NCBI RefSeq assembly: GCF_023074185.1
Contig: NZ_JADPKY010000106.1
Coordinates: 184,254-248,253 of the forward strand
Source: Bradyrhizobium sp. 132
Lineage (GTDB): Bacteria > Pseudomonadota > Alphaproteobacteria > Rhizobiales > Xanthobacteraceae
DNA length: 64,000 nt
Direction: 5' to 3'
In this document: piece by piece, positions 24,867 through 33,100 of the stretch
Numbering within the stretch: position 1 is the first letter of the stretch
Layout of the letters: every line of letters starts with the position of its first letter
The notes under the pieces: generated by a model
What the model saw: only the letters and a program-made list of their open reading frames with translations
Databases searched by the model: none
Told to the model about the DNA's origin: nothing
Position numbers and translations under genes: made by a program

Positions 24867-25304
24867 ATGGGCGACCTCTATCCGTTCTCGCTGCAGCAAA
24901 AGCTCGCCGTCATCACCGAGAACTCGCCGTATTACTCAGGCGCCGACGATCCTTCGAATCCCTGGGGCGGGGCGATCATTCCGATAGAGATGCTGAGCGT
25001 GCTGTTCCAGTACCGCTCGAAGAGCGATCCGTTGCCGGCGAAGGGACCAGCCGTCGGCCTGTTCGCCGATCAGGAGATCAGGCTGGTGAAGGGCCCGCTC
25101 GTCGTCGAGGAGTACGAAGTCGAGCGCGAGGTGGTCGCGCTCTCCGGCAGCCGCCGCACCGAGAGTGCGTGGGTCAAGACGCGCGTGTTCGACAAGACGA
25201 ATTCGGCGGTCGCGACCATGCTGCTGAACATGGCGACGCTGAAGGATTCCTACGCGCCGTATGAGGAAGAATATCGGCGGCGGTACGGAGAGACTGCCCG
25301 CTGA
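24867..25304 (+). CDS. Small hotdog-like conserved hypothetical protein
   Basis: A 145-aa cytoplasmic protein. TGGAG precedes the ATG at 24867; an in-frame GTG 12 bases earlier is less favoured. An aromatic-rich start (LYPFSLQQKLAV), then NPWGGAIIPIEMLSVLFQY, and alternating strands with ADQEIRLVKGPLVVEE suggest a hotdog fold of the MaoC/thioesterase type, but no catalytic His/Asp signature is obvious. It stands alone between the indolepyruvate oxidoreductase and the isochorismatase gene. Function unknown. Confidence 0.7.
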   Translation: MGDLYPFSLQQKLAVITENSPYYSGADDPSNPWGGAIIPIEMLSVLFQYRSKSDPLPAKGPAVGLFADQEIRLVKGPLVVEEYEVEREVVALSGSRRTESAWVKTRVFDKTNSAVATMLLNMATLKDSYAPYEEEYRRRYGETAR

Positions 25305-25508
25305 AAACGAGCTTCGTTGTCGCTCATCCTCTAGGCAAATGCCCGTCGCAAAGCCGTCGCACAGCGAATAAGCAGCCGCGAGCACTCTCGATAACGCGCT
25401 GATAGCGCAACGAATTTGCGCGCTTCGTCTTCCCGATCGTCATTGTACACAATGGCACGGCGCTTGCAGAACTCCTGGCACACAGAGTTCTCGCGAGGGG
25501 CGGGCGTC

Positions 25509-26228
25509 ATGTTGAACTCAAGCAAGCCGACACTGGGCGTCATCAGCGCCGAACCCGGGCCGATCGAGCTCGACTGGTCGGCTACCGCGCTCGTGATCAT
25601 CGACATGCAGCGCGATTTCATGGAGCCCGGCGGCTTCGGCGAGACGCTCGGCAACGACGTCAGCCAGCTCGCGCGCGCGGTGAAGCCGATCGGTGCGGTG
25701 CTGAAGGCCGCGCGCGACACCGGCATGCTGGTGATCCACACGCGCGAAGGCCATCTGCCCGATCTCTCCGACGCGCCGCCGGCGAAAGTCGAGCGCGGCG
25801 CGCCATCCTTGCGCATCGGCGACCCCGGCCCGATGGGCCGCATTCTCATTCGCGGTGAGGCCGGCCACGACATCATCCCGGAGCTCTATCCGCTCGACAG
25901 CGAGATCGTGATCGACAAGCCCGGCAAGGGCGCATTCTACGCCACCGAGCTCATCGACGTGCTGGAGAAATACGGCATCGAAAATCTGCTGGTGTGCGGC
26001 GTCACCACCGAAGTGTGCGTCAACACCACCGTGCGCGAGGCCAATGACCGCGGCTATCGCTGCGTCGTGATTTCGGACGGCTGCGCATCCTACTTCCCTG
26101 AATTTCACGAGATGGGCCTGAAAATGATCAAGGCCCAGGGCGGCATCTTCGGCTGGGTCGCAAGCTCAGCCGCGGTATTGGAGGCGATGCCAAGCTCCAG
26201 ATCGACACCATGCTGGGCTCGACCATGA
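25509..26228 (+). CDS. Isochorismatase-family cysteine hydrolase (biuret/ureidoacrylate-type)
   Basis: A 239-aa amidohydrolase. The Asp-Lys-Cys triad is seen as Asp in VIIDMQRDF, Lys in VIDKPGKGAF and Cys in GVTTEVCVNTT. The close similarity of the GRCGV-like segment and the aromatic tail to biuret or ureidoacrylate hydrolases suggests cleavage of a urea-type amide (inference). The last ~15 residues (MPSSRSTPCWARP) do not look native: from about 26186 the DNA matches a permease tail in another frame, so the end of this protein appears to have been altered by a deletion. It probably still folds, since the core is complete. Confidence 0.86.
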   Translation: MLNSSKPTLGVISAEPGPIELDWSATALVIIDMQRDFMEPGGFGETLGNDVSQLARAVKPIGAVLKAARDTGMLVIHTREGHLPDLSDAPPAKVERGAPSLRIGDPGPMGRILIRGEAGHDIIPELYPLDSEIVIDKPGKGAFYATELIDVLEKYGIENLLVCGVTTEVCVNTTVREANDRGYRCVVISDGCASYFPEFHEMGLKMIKAQGGIFGWVASSAAVLEAMPSSRSTPCWARP

Positions 26229-26607
26229 ATGCGGCGGCGACCGTCGGCGGAATGGCGCAGTCAAGGCTGCCGCGATCGCAGCGCTTCCGCAGCAGGGCGT
26301 GTTATATCACGGGCTCGACGTGATGGGTGGCGGCTCCATTCTCGGCGGCCTCATCCTGGGTGCCATCGGCGTCTTCATCATCGAGCGTGATTTCGAGAAG
26401 GCCTCGGCGTTCGCCTTGGTTGGCGCCGTGCTCACCTATTTCGGCTTCATGCACGGCGAGGCCGTGGGTATCGGCGGAGGGTTCGGCGTCACGCCATCCG
26501 TCGCTTTCGCCTACGCCGTGATGGCTGCCGGACTGTACGTTCTCAGCCGGCGCAGCAGCGAGAACTACATGCCGCATGCGGAGATGACGGCCGCGCCGGC
26601 GGAGTAG
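26180..26607 (+). pseudogene. C-terminal remnant of an NCS2-type purine/xanthine permease
   Basis: The frame DAKLQIDTMLGSTMNAAATV (26189-26250) continues, after a one-base shift near 26262, as VKAAAIAALPQQGVLYHGLD and then as an open frame of about 100 residues to TAG at 26605-26607. That part has two TM segments (GGGSILGGLILGAIGVFII and the region around FALVGAVLTYFGFMHGE). This is the C-terminus of a xanthine/uracil-permease-like protein whose N-terminal ~80% is missing. It ends abutting the stop of the convergent ABC permease gene. Family assignment rests on recall of the C-terminal pattern. Confidence 0.65.
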
Positions 26608-27432
26608 CTACCCGCCCTTGACGGCCCCAGCGGTGAGCCCGGCAACGATCTGTCGCTGGGCGAACACCGTCAGCAGCAGCACCGGGAACGTCACGATCAG
26701 CGCCGCGGCCGCGAGCGGCCCCCAGCTCAGCTGGTCGAACGAGATCATGTTGTAGACGGCAACCGGCAGGGTGCGTGTCTCACGTCCCGCCAGCACGATG
26801 CCGAACACAAAATTGTTCCAGGAGAAGATCACGGCCAGAATGAAGGCAACGGCGATGCCGGGCTTGGCGATCGGCAGCGCGACATGGCGGAAGACCTGCC
26901 AGCGTGTGGCGCCGTCGATGAGGGCGGCTTCTTCCAGCTCCATCGGCGTCGTCTCGAAATAGCCGATCATGATCCAGATCACGATCGGCACCGTCACCAC
27001 CAGATGGATGATGATCTGCGGCACCAGCGTGCCGAGCAGTCCCAGCCATTGGAACAGCAGGAACAGCGGGATCAAATAGGACAGGCCGGGCGTGATCCGG
27101 GCGATCAGGATCACGATCGCGGATTTGTGCGCGGCCATGCGTGCGATGCCGTAACCGGCGGGGACACCGACGATCAGCGCAAGCAACGTCGCGCCGCCTG
27201 TCACGATCAGGCTGTTGATGAAATAAGTCAGGAAGCGGTTGGAGGCGAGCACGTCCGCGTAGTTCTTCCAGGCGATATGCTCGGGGAAGAACACCGGCGG
27301 GTAGGCGGCGTTGTCGATCTCGAATTTGAGCGACAGCGACAGCATCCAGAGAAAGAACAGGATTGCCGGCGATACGATGACGAACACCGAAAGCCACAGG
27401 CCGATTTTGCCGATGATCTGACGGGGTGTCAT
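26608..27432 (-). CDS. ABC sugar-type transporter permease (MalG-like)
   Basis: A 274-aa inner-membrane permease with six hydrophobic segments, MalG-like. The EAA loop is visible as EEAALIDGATRWQVFRHVAL (about residues 172-191). ATG at 27432 overlaps the upstream permease TGA; an in-frame ATG at 27456 would overlap it by 28 bases. Third gene of a binding protein-permease-permease operon that lacks an ATPase gene. Confidence 0.9.
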   Translation of the reverse strand: MTPRQIIGKIGLWLSVFVIVSPAILFFLWMLSLSLKFEIDNAAYPPVFFPEHIAWKNYADVLASNRFLTYFINSLIVTGGATLLALIVGVPAGYGIARMAAHKSAIVILIARITPGLSYLIPLFLLFQWLGLLGTLVPQIIIHLVVTVPIVIWIMIGYFETTPMELEEAALIDGATRWQVFRHVALPIAKPGIAVAFILAVIFSWNNFVFGIVLAGRETRTLPVAVYNMISFDQLSWGPLAAAALIVTFPVLLLTVFAQRQIVAGLTAGAVKGG

Positions 27433-28367
27433 GCGTCGCTCGAGATTTCTGTCCACAGCATGCGCTGGCGGGCATAGAGCATCACGGCCGCAAGCGCGAC
27501 GATCAGCAGGAAGAACACCACCGCGATCGCCGAGCCGTAGCCGAGGTCGTAATAGGAGAAGGCGACGCTGTAGAGATAGATGTTGATGGTCTCCGACGCC
27601 GATCCCGGTCCGCCCTGCGTGATTGCGAAGATGATGTCGAAACTTTTCACGGCGTCGATCATGCGGATCATGCCGGCGATGAACAGGAACGGCATGATCA
27701 GCGGCAGGGTGATGAAGCGGAAGACCTGCCAGATATTGGCGCCGTCGATCTGTGCACTTTCATAAGGCTCGGTCGGAATCGCGGCGAGGCCGCCGAGCAC
27801 GATCAGCATGACCAGCGGCGTCCATTGCCAGGTCTCGACCAGGACCAGCGAAGGAATGACGGTCGCGGGATGGAACACCCAGAGCTGCGCAGGGATCCCG
27901 ACCAGTGACAGCAAATAGTTCAGCACGCCGAGCTGCGGGTGGAACATCATGGTCCAGACCAGCGCGATCGCCACCGGCGTCGCCATCATCGGCATGATGA
28001 AGACGCCGCGCAGGAAGCCGCGGCCGGGGAATTTCTGGTGAAACACCACGGCCGCAAACGTGCCGAGCACGAGCGGCAGCAGCACGGACAGTGCGGTGTA
28101 GAACAGCGTATGCCCGATGGCCTCGATGAAGCGGGGATCGCTCGTCAGCCGCAGATAATTGGAGAATCCAGCGAAGGTGGTCGCCGAGCCGACCTTCCAC
28201 TCGTTCAGGCTCATCCAGATCGTGAAGACCCACGGGAAGATGATGATCGCGAGCACGACGACCAGCGCCGGCACCACGAACGGCCAGTAGGACGGCGGCC
28301 GCAACTCTTTCTCCGGCGCGGCATCAGACTTTGCCGCGCCCGGAGTCGATTGTGTCAACGCACTCAC
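27429..28367 (-). CDS. ABC sugar-type transporter permease (MalF-like)
   Basis: A 312-aa permease with six TM segments and a soluble, Pro-rich N-terminal tail. The EAA loop reads ESAQIDGANIWQVFRFITL. Sequence style (FPWVFTIWMSLNEW, then MPMMATPVAIALVWTMMF) is that of MalF/UgpA-type sugar importers. It overlaps the binding-protein gene upstream and the second permease downstream by ATGA. Substrate unknown. Confidence 0.9.
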   Translation of the reverse strand: MSALTQSTPGAAKSDAAPEKELRPPSYWPFVVPALVVVLAIIIFPWVFTIWMSLNEWKVGSATTFAGFSNYLRLTSDPRFIEAIGHTLFYTALSVLLPLVLGTFAAVVFHQKFPGRGFLRGVFIMPMMATPVAIALVWTMMFHPQLGVLNYLLSLVGIPAQLWVFHPATVIPSLVLVETWQWTPLVMLIVLGGLAAIPTEPYESAQIDGANIWQVFRFITLPLIMPFLFIAGMIRMIDAVKSFDIIFAITQGGPGSASETINIYLYSVAFSYYDLGYGSAIAVVFFLLIVALAAVMLYARQRMLWTEISSDA

Positions 28368-29686
28368 GTCTTCTCGCTACGCTCCAGGATCGGCCGGTAC
28401 TGATCGTTGGCCTTCTTCAGCTCGGCGGCAGGATCGGCGCCGGACAGGGTCGCGGTGACCGCGGCGCCGACGATGTCGCGGAATTCGGCGACCGGGATCA
28501 CGACGGGCAGGCCCAGCTTGCTGATCTTGCCGGAATCGATCACCGATTGCAGCCACTCCTTGGTCTTCACGCCCTTCTGGACTTCGGGATCGCCGAGGAT
28601 CGAGTTGCGGAACGGCACGCCGCCACCGGCCTGCAGCAGCCGCGCGCCCTGGGTCTTCGAGACCACCCATTGGCAGAGCAGATAGGCGGCTTCCTTGTTC
28701 TTGCTCGCCGCGGCAATGCCGATGCCGTCGCCATAGGTCGAGGAATATTGTCCCTTGGGGCCGGCGGGTACGACGGTGTAGCCGACCTTGCCGACAACGC
28801 GCGAAGCGGCCGGATCTTCCAGCGGCGGCGCCCAGCCGACGCCGTCGATCCACATCGCGGACCGGCCTTGCGTGAACGAGGCCATCGACTCCATCCAGTT
28901 GAAGCCGGCGACGCCTGGAGGCGCCGATTTCGTCAGGAGTGTCTGATACAGCTTGGTCGCGGCAATCGCTTCCGGACCGTCGGTCAGGATGTTGCCCTTG
29001 GCGTCGAGGAATTCCCCGCCATAATCGAGGAAGAAGTTGCTCCACATCGCCATGTTGGCGTTGCGCAAGCCGCGCCCGACAAAACCGTAGATGCCTTCCT
29101 TGGCATCGGTGAGCTTCTCGGCCGCCGCGGCCATCTCGTCGAGTGTCTTGGGCACGGCGACGCCCTTCTTCTCGAACAGCTCCTTGTTATAGTAGAGGAT
29201 GAAATAATCGACCGACCACGGCAGCGACAGCATCTGGCCCTTGTCGTTCTTGGCGTATTGCAGGCCCGCGGCCGAGAAATCGCTCTCCACGAGATCAGGG
29301 GCGGTCAGCGTCGGATCCTTCATGAAGGGCGTCATGTCGGCGAGCCAGCCGCCCCTCTCGAACTGCCGCTTCTGCACGTGATAGCTGAGATGGACGACGT
29401 CGAAGCTCGGCCGTCCCGAGGTCAGCTCGATCACCACCTTCTGGCGCTGCTGCTGCTCGGGAATCTGCTCGGATTCGACCTGAATGCCGGTGAGCTCGGT
29501 GAACTCCTTGACGTATTTTTGCAGATTGTCGCCGCGGGGCCCCTTGGCGAGGATCACCTCAAGCTTGGTCCCGGCGTATTTCTTCCAGTTCACCTCGGCG
29601 CGCGCCGGCAATCCCGTCAGGCTGAGCGCGCCAGCGGCGGCAGTGCCCGTTAAAAGCGTACGACGCGAGATTTTGTGGTTGACCAC
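28364..29686 (-). CDS. ABC transporter extracellular solute-binding protein (family 1)
   Basis: A 440-aa periplasmic receptor with a twin-arginine signal (SRRTLLTGTAAAGALSLTG). I chose a GTG start at 29686 because GGGAGGG lies 7 bases before it; a TTG at 29710 is the longer alternative. The family-1 lobe pattern is visible, with YYNKELFEKKGVAVPKTLDE (about 150-170) and MWIDGVGWAPPLED. It captures a sugar or polyol for the two downstream permeases. The signal suggests export in folded form. Confidence 0.9.
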   Translation of the reverse strand: MVNHKISRRTLLTGTAAAGALSLTGLPARAEVNWKKYAGTKLEVILAKGPRGDNLQKYVKEFTELTGIQVESEQIPEQQQRQKVVIELTSGRPSFDVVHLSYHVQKRQFERGGWLADMTPFMKDPTLTAPDLVESDFSAAGLQYAKNDKGQMLSLPWSVDYFILYYNKELFEKKGVAVPKTLDEMAAAAEKLTDAKEGIYGFVGRGLRNANMAMWSNFFLDYGGEFLDAKGNILTDGPEAIAATKLYQTLLTKSAPPGVAGFNWMESMASFTQGRSAMWIDGVGWAPPLEDPAASRVVGKVGYTVVPAGPKGQYSSTYGDGIGIAAASKNKEAAYLLCQWVVSKTQGARLLQAGGGVPFRNSILGDPEVQKGVKTKEWLQSVIDSGKISKLGLPVVIPVAEFRDIVGAAVTATLSGADPAAELKKANDQYRPILERSEKT

Positions 29687-29764
29687 TTTAGGTCCCTCCC
29701 TGTGACTCAATTTGGGCGGATACTAGCGGCCGTTCTGCGTCTGCCTAGTCCTAATCTGCGGAAT

Positions 29765-30544
29765 TCAGGGCCGCACGGCCGGCGTTTCCACACTCAGGCC
29801 GCGCGCCCGCGACATCAGATAGAGTTCGAGCGCAACGAGCTCGGGCGAACCGTAATCATAGGCCTGGGCGCGAACGCCGGTCATGCAGCTGCGCAGCCGC
29901 CGCTCCAGCGAGCCCAGCGTCTGCCATTCCAGGCGATAAAGCGGATAGCCGGTCGGCTGCCCTTGCGTGATCGGCGCGCCGGCAAGACGCTTGTTGTAGT
30001 TGTCGTCGTGGCAATTGGTGCAAGCAAGGTTGAGCTGGCCCTCACGTTGCATGAAGAGGTCGCGGCCCTGTTCGACAAACGGCTTCAGCTGCGGATCGTC
30101 GCCAGCCGTGATCGCCGCGCCCCGCGATTGGTGCGCGACGAAGGCGGACAGGGCCAGCAGGTCGCGGCTCTCGTACGGCAGCGGCGTTGCCTGCTGATGA
30201 TTGCTGCGGCAAAGATTGATACGCTGGTCGAGCGTGACGGGGCGCGTCAGCGCCTTGTCGAAGGCCGGATAGCGCGCTGCGACGCCCTTCATGCTGCTGC
30301 GCGCATCGCCGTGGCAGTCAGCGCAGGCCTTGTCGGCACTGCCGGACTTCTTCGTCCACAACGCCTCACCGTCGAGCACGAACAGCATGCCGGGATTTGA
30401 CGTGTCGTCATCCTGCATCGCACGTGTGTCAGGCCCCATGAACGAATAACCGGAGCGGCGCGCGTCCGGCGGAATCTCGCCGGCGAGCAGGGCAGGGGTG
30501 GTGGCGAGGAGCGCCGCCGCTGCTATCGCGCGCCAAAAATTCAT
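29765..30544 (-). CDS. soxA: Sulfur oxidation diheme cytochrome c, SoxA
   Basis: A 259-aa exported c-type cytochrome with signal peptide (AIAAAALLATTPALLAGEI) and two heme sites, CADCH (about 74-78) and CTNCH (about 179-183). RSCMTG (about residue 220) supplies the Cys that in SoxA carries the persulfide ligand. With SoxX it joins thiosulfate to the Cys arm of SoxY. One expected CxxCH-type Cys per heme is intact. The ATG at 30544 overlaps the soxZ TGA. It is the last gene of the sox run and no soxB or soxCD follows. Confidence 0.93.
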   Translation of the reverse strand: MNFWRAIAAAALLATTPALLAGEIPPDARRSGYSFMGPDTRAMQDDDTSNPGMLFVLDGEALWTKKSGSADKACADCHGDARSSMKGVAARYPAFDKALTRPVTLDQRINLCRSNHQQATPLPYESRDLLALSAFVAHQSRGAAITAGDDPQLKPFVEQGRDLFMQREGQLNLACTNCHDDNYNKRLAGAPITQGQPTGYPLYRLEWQTLGSLERRLRSCMTGVRAQAYDYGSPELVALELYLMSRARGLSVETPAVRP

Positions 30545-30858
30545 TCGACGGTGATCGATGCCGATGCGCTCGACGAATAGCCGTTGTCGCCGGTCCACTC
30601 GAACTCGAACTTGCCGCTCTCCTTCGCGACCGTGAAGAACGACAGATAAGGGTTGGCCGCGATCGCCGGAAACAGGTCAGCACGGAAAATCTCGGCGCCG
30701 TTGTAGCGGCACGTAAAACTCGTGATGATGTCGCGCGGCACCGGCGCGCCGTCCGCGGTGTGCCGGAAGCCGGTTTCCATGATGTGCGAGGTCAAAGTGC
30801 GGATCTCGATGACATCGCCGCGCCGGCCCTTTGCCGGAACGTTGATCAGCGCGGCCAT
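30541..30858 (-). CDS. soxZ: Sulfur carrier subunit SoxZ
   Basis: A 105-aa immunoglobulin-like periplasmic protein that forms the SoxYZ heterodimer. IEIRTLTSHIMETGFRH and FTCRYNGAEIFRADL are standard SoxZ blocks, and the protein ends WTGDNGYSSSASASITVE in SoxZ fashion. Like other SoxZ proteins it has no signal peptide and is exported with SoxY. Its ATG overlaps the soxY stop (TGATG), so the two are coupled. Confidence 0.94.
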   Translation of the reverse strand: MAALINVPAKGRRGDVIEIRTLTSHIMETGFRHTADGAPVPRDIITSFTCRYNGAEIFRADLFPAIAANPYLSFFTVAKESGKFEFEWTGDNGYSSSASASITVE

Positions 30859-31325
30859 CAGTTCATCTCCTCGGTGCAGGCGGCCAGCGTCACGACGATT
30901 TCAGTCGTGATCTGCCAGAACGTGTCGTCGGAAAGACGCGCGATCGCCACCACCTTCTGGGTGTCGGCGAGCCGGATACGGGTCGAGATTTGGGCGCGGC
31001 CGGAGGAGGGGCCGAGATAGAAATTGCCGATGTTCGGCTGCGGGTTCTTCTCATTGAAGACGTGGATGCTCTTGACGTAGTCGTCCGTCGTCATCGGGCT
31101 GGCGACGCTCACGGTCATCGGCACCGTGTTGCCGTTCTCGACCAGCGGCGGAATGTCGAGCTTCACCCTGCCGGTGCGCACAGGTGCTTCGCCGACGACG
31201 TTGCGGATCGCGGTGGTGAGCATCGGGGGCGTCGCTTGCAGCGGCCGCAGGGTGACGATCGGGATCGTCCCGGCGGCCGCGACGCCTCCGGCGATACTCA
31301 GGAAATGTCGTCGCGTGGTTTGCAT
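30858..31325 (-). CDS. soxY: Sulfur carrier subunit SoxY with atypical C-terminus
   Basis: A 155-aa protein with a twin-arginine signal (TTRRHFLSIAGGVAAAGT) and the SoxY fold (VENGNTVPMTVSV, IHVFNEKNPQPNIG, RIRLADTQKVVAIARLSD). Normally SoxY ends with GGCGG, the flexible arm whose Cys carries the sulfur intermediates. Here the last residues are VTLAACTEEMN: the Cys (C150) is kept but the glycines are replaced and five residues follow it. The reading frame is clear because soxZ overlaps its stop. Possibly a variant carrier; function not proven. Confidence 0.88.
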   Translation of the reverse strand: MQTTRRHFLSIAGGVAAAGTIPIVTLRPLQATPPMLTTAIRNVVGEAPVRTGRVKLDIPPLVENGNTVPMTVSVASPMTTDDYVKSIHVFNEKNPQPNIGNFYLGPSSGRAQISTRIRLADTQKVVAIARLSDDTFWQITTEIVVTLAACTEEMN

Positions 31326-31329
31326 GGAC

Positions 31330-31782
31330 CTAGTCCCGAAGCGTTGCAAGAAAGGCCACGATGTCCTCGATCTCCGTGGCCGACAATATCGGCCTGCCGG
31401 CGAAATTGCGCCCGACGCGCATGAGGTGGTCGTTGCGATAATAGGACGGCATGATGGTCTCCGGGTTGAAACGCGCCGCATCGACCAGTCGAAGCCGCAA
31501 CTGGCTCGTGGTCCAGCGGTTCCCCGCACCTGTGAGATCAGGCGCGAGGTCGCCCTGGAACCGCGTTTCGGGGAAGGGGCCGGAATGGCAGAGGATGCAG
31601 GTGGTGGTGCGCGCGAGCACAAGCGCGCGGCCGCGCGCGGCATCGCCGGGCGCGCCGGTGAGCGATTCCGCAATGCCGTCTCCGGCGATGTTGTAGGGCA
31701 GGAGTTCCTCTGCCCCTGCATGGCAGGCGAAGGCGAAACTGGCGGCGATCAGCGCTGCGATATGGATCGATGATCTAGCCAA
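31330..31782 (-). CDS. soxX: Sulfur oxidation monoheme cytochrome c, SoxX
   Basis: A 150-aa exported cytochrome c that partners SoxA. No ATG gives a sensible start; a TTG at 31782 yields the signal peptide ARSSIHIAALIAASFAFACHAGA and overlaps the end of soxF by 8 bases. The heme site is CILCH (about residues 62-66), and MPSYYRN (about 113) supplies the distal Met region. Followed by soxY after a 4-base gap. Confidence 0.88.
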   Translation of the reverse strand: MARSSIHIAALIAASFAFACHAGAEELLPYNIAGDGIAESLTGAPGDAARGRALVLARTTTCILCHSGPFPETRFQGDLAPDLTGAGNRWTTSQLRLRLVDAARFNPETIMPSYYRNDHLMRVGRNFAGRPILSATEIEDIVAFLATLRD

Positions 31783-33046
31783 AGGTGTCTGCCGTGATGG
31801 TTTGAAACCAGTGCTCGGCTTCAGTCGCTTCCCGGGCGCGCAACTCGCGCGGAGCATCGACCGGGCTGGTCGCGCCGCCCTCGACCTCGGCGAAGATATC
31901 GCCCTTGGGCTGGTAATTGCCGGCGAGTGAAAAGCCGTAACCGGGCGCGACAATGTTGTAGCAGATGCCTGTCAATCGCGGCGTTTCCGGCGCCCGACCG
32001 GCGAGGAGATTCACGATGGCGGCAGCACAGGCCTTGCCCTGTGCGCCCGCAGCGGACGCCGATTTGGGAATGCCGCCGCCGAGGCAGGCATCACCAATGA
32101 CGTGGATGTTCCGGACGAGTTTTGACTCAAAGGTAACAGGATTGATCGGGCACCAGCCGGTTGCATCCGCAGCGCCCGCGACCTCGGCAATACGCCCGGC
32201 GCGCTGCGGCGGGATAACATTGGCGACGTCGGGGGTGTAGTTGCCGAACTCGGTGACGATGGTCCTGGTCGCGGGATCGACCGAGGTCACGCGGCCGCCT
32301 TGCGACAGTCCGATGCGTTCGATCATGTCGCCGTAGAGCTCCTTCCACGCCTTCTCGAACAGCCGCTGCTGCGAGAAATTGTCCTTGGCATCGAGGATCA
32401 GAACCTTCGAGCGCGGCTTCTTCGTCTTCAAATAATGCGCGATCAGGCTGGCGCGCTCGTAAGGCGCCGGGGGACAGCGCGAGGGGTTGGCGGGGATCGC
32501 AATGGCGACAGTGCCGCCGTCCGGCATTGCCTCCAACTGCCGGCGCAGCAGCAGCGTCTGCGCGCCTGCCTTCCAGGCGTGCGGCATTTTTTCTGATGCC
32601 GCGTCGTCATAGCCGGGCAACGCTTCGAAATGGAAGTCGATGCCGGGGGAGAGTACGAGACGATCATAGGGCAGCGCAACGCCATCGGCCGTGATGACGC
32701 TGCGCAGCTGCGGCTCGATCGTGGTCACGGCCTGGCCGATCACGGTGACGCCCTCCGCGCGGAGCCTGTCATAGCCAAACTGCTGCGCGTCGATCTCGCG
32801 CAGGCCGGCAATCACCGCGTTACTGAAGGGGCAGGAGGTGAAGATCGCATTGGGTTCGATCAGGATGACTTGCAAGTTTGCCTGCGCGCGCTTCAGCGCG
32901 CGGGCGCACGCAGCGCCGCCAAAGCCGCCGCCGATCACGACGACGCGGCCCGCTGATTGCGCGCGCAGGATGGAAGGTACGGCGAGCGATGTTGCCGCGA
33001 CGGTGATGCCGAGGACGGCATTCCGCCGTGTCATCGGCGCTTTCAT
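31775..33046 (-). CDS. soxF: Sulfide dehydrogenase flavoprotein SoxF/FccB
   Basis: A 423-aa FAD protein with a twin-arginine signal (MTRRNAVLGITVAATSLAV). VIGGGFGGAACARAL (about 37-51) binds FAD. RCPPAPYERA and GWCPINP carry the two redox Cys residues of flavocytochrome c-sulfide dehydrogenase. In the Sox system SoxF is an accessory that raises thiosulfate or sulfide oxidation. The start may be ATG at 33046 or, with a shorter leader, at 33034. It lies immediately after a terminator-like hairpin of the preceding gene. Overlaps soxX. Confidence 0.92.
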   Translation of the reverse strand: MKAPMTRRNAVLGITVAATSLAVPSILRAQSAGRVVVIGGGFGGAACARALKRAQANLQVILIEPNAIFTSCPFSNAVIAGLREIDAQQFGYDRLRAEGVTVIGQAVTTIEPQLRSVITADGVALPYDRLVLSPGIDFHFEALPGYDDAASEKMPHAWKAGAQTLLLRRQLEAMPDGGTVAIAIPANPSRCPPAPYERASLIAHYLKTKKPRSKVLILDAKDNFSQQRLFEKAWKELYGDMIERIGLSQGGRVTSVDPATRTIVTEFGNYTPDVANVIPPQRAGRIAEVAGAADATGWCPINPVTFESKLVRNIHVIGDACLGGGIPKSASAAGAQGKACAAAIVNLLAGRAPETPRLTGICYNIVAPGYGFSLAGNYQPKGDIFAEVEGGATSPVDAPRELRAREATEAEHWFQTITADTFG

Positions 33047-33055
33047 GGGCCTTAT

Positions 33056-33093
33056 CCGAAAAATGCTGCGGCGGCCATGGTGGCCGCCGCAGC
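33056..33093 (-). terminator. Terminator or attenuator hairpin between the Mo-hydroxylase operon and soxF
   Basis: A perfect 13-bp stem (33065-33077 with 33081-33093, loop of 3) on the minus strand is followed by ATTTTTC. It starts 8 bases after the stop of the gene at 33101 and its U-tract ends about 10 bases before the soxF ATG. This is a standard intrinsic terminator structure. Either sox transcription starts in or below it, or the sox genes depend on readthrough. Confidence 0.75.
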
Positions 33094-33100
33094 TGTCGTC

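Noticed and set aside
30858..31721. Longer soxY reading frame starting near 31721
   Set aside because: It covers soxX in the wrong frame; the twin-arginine signal starts at the ATG at 31325.
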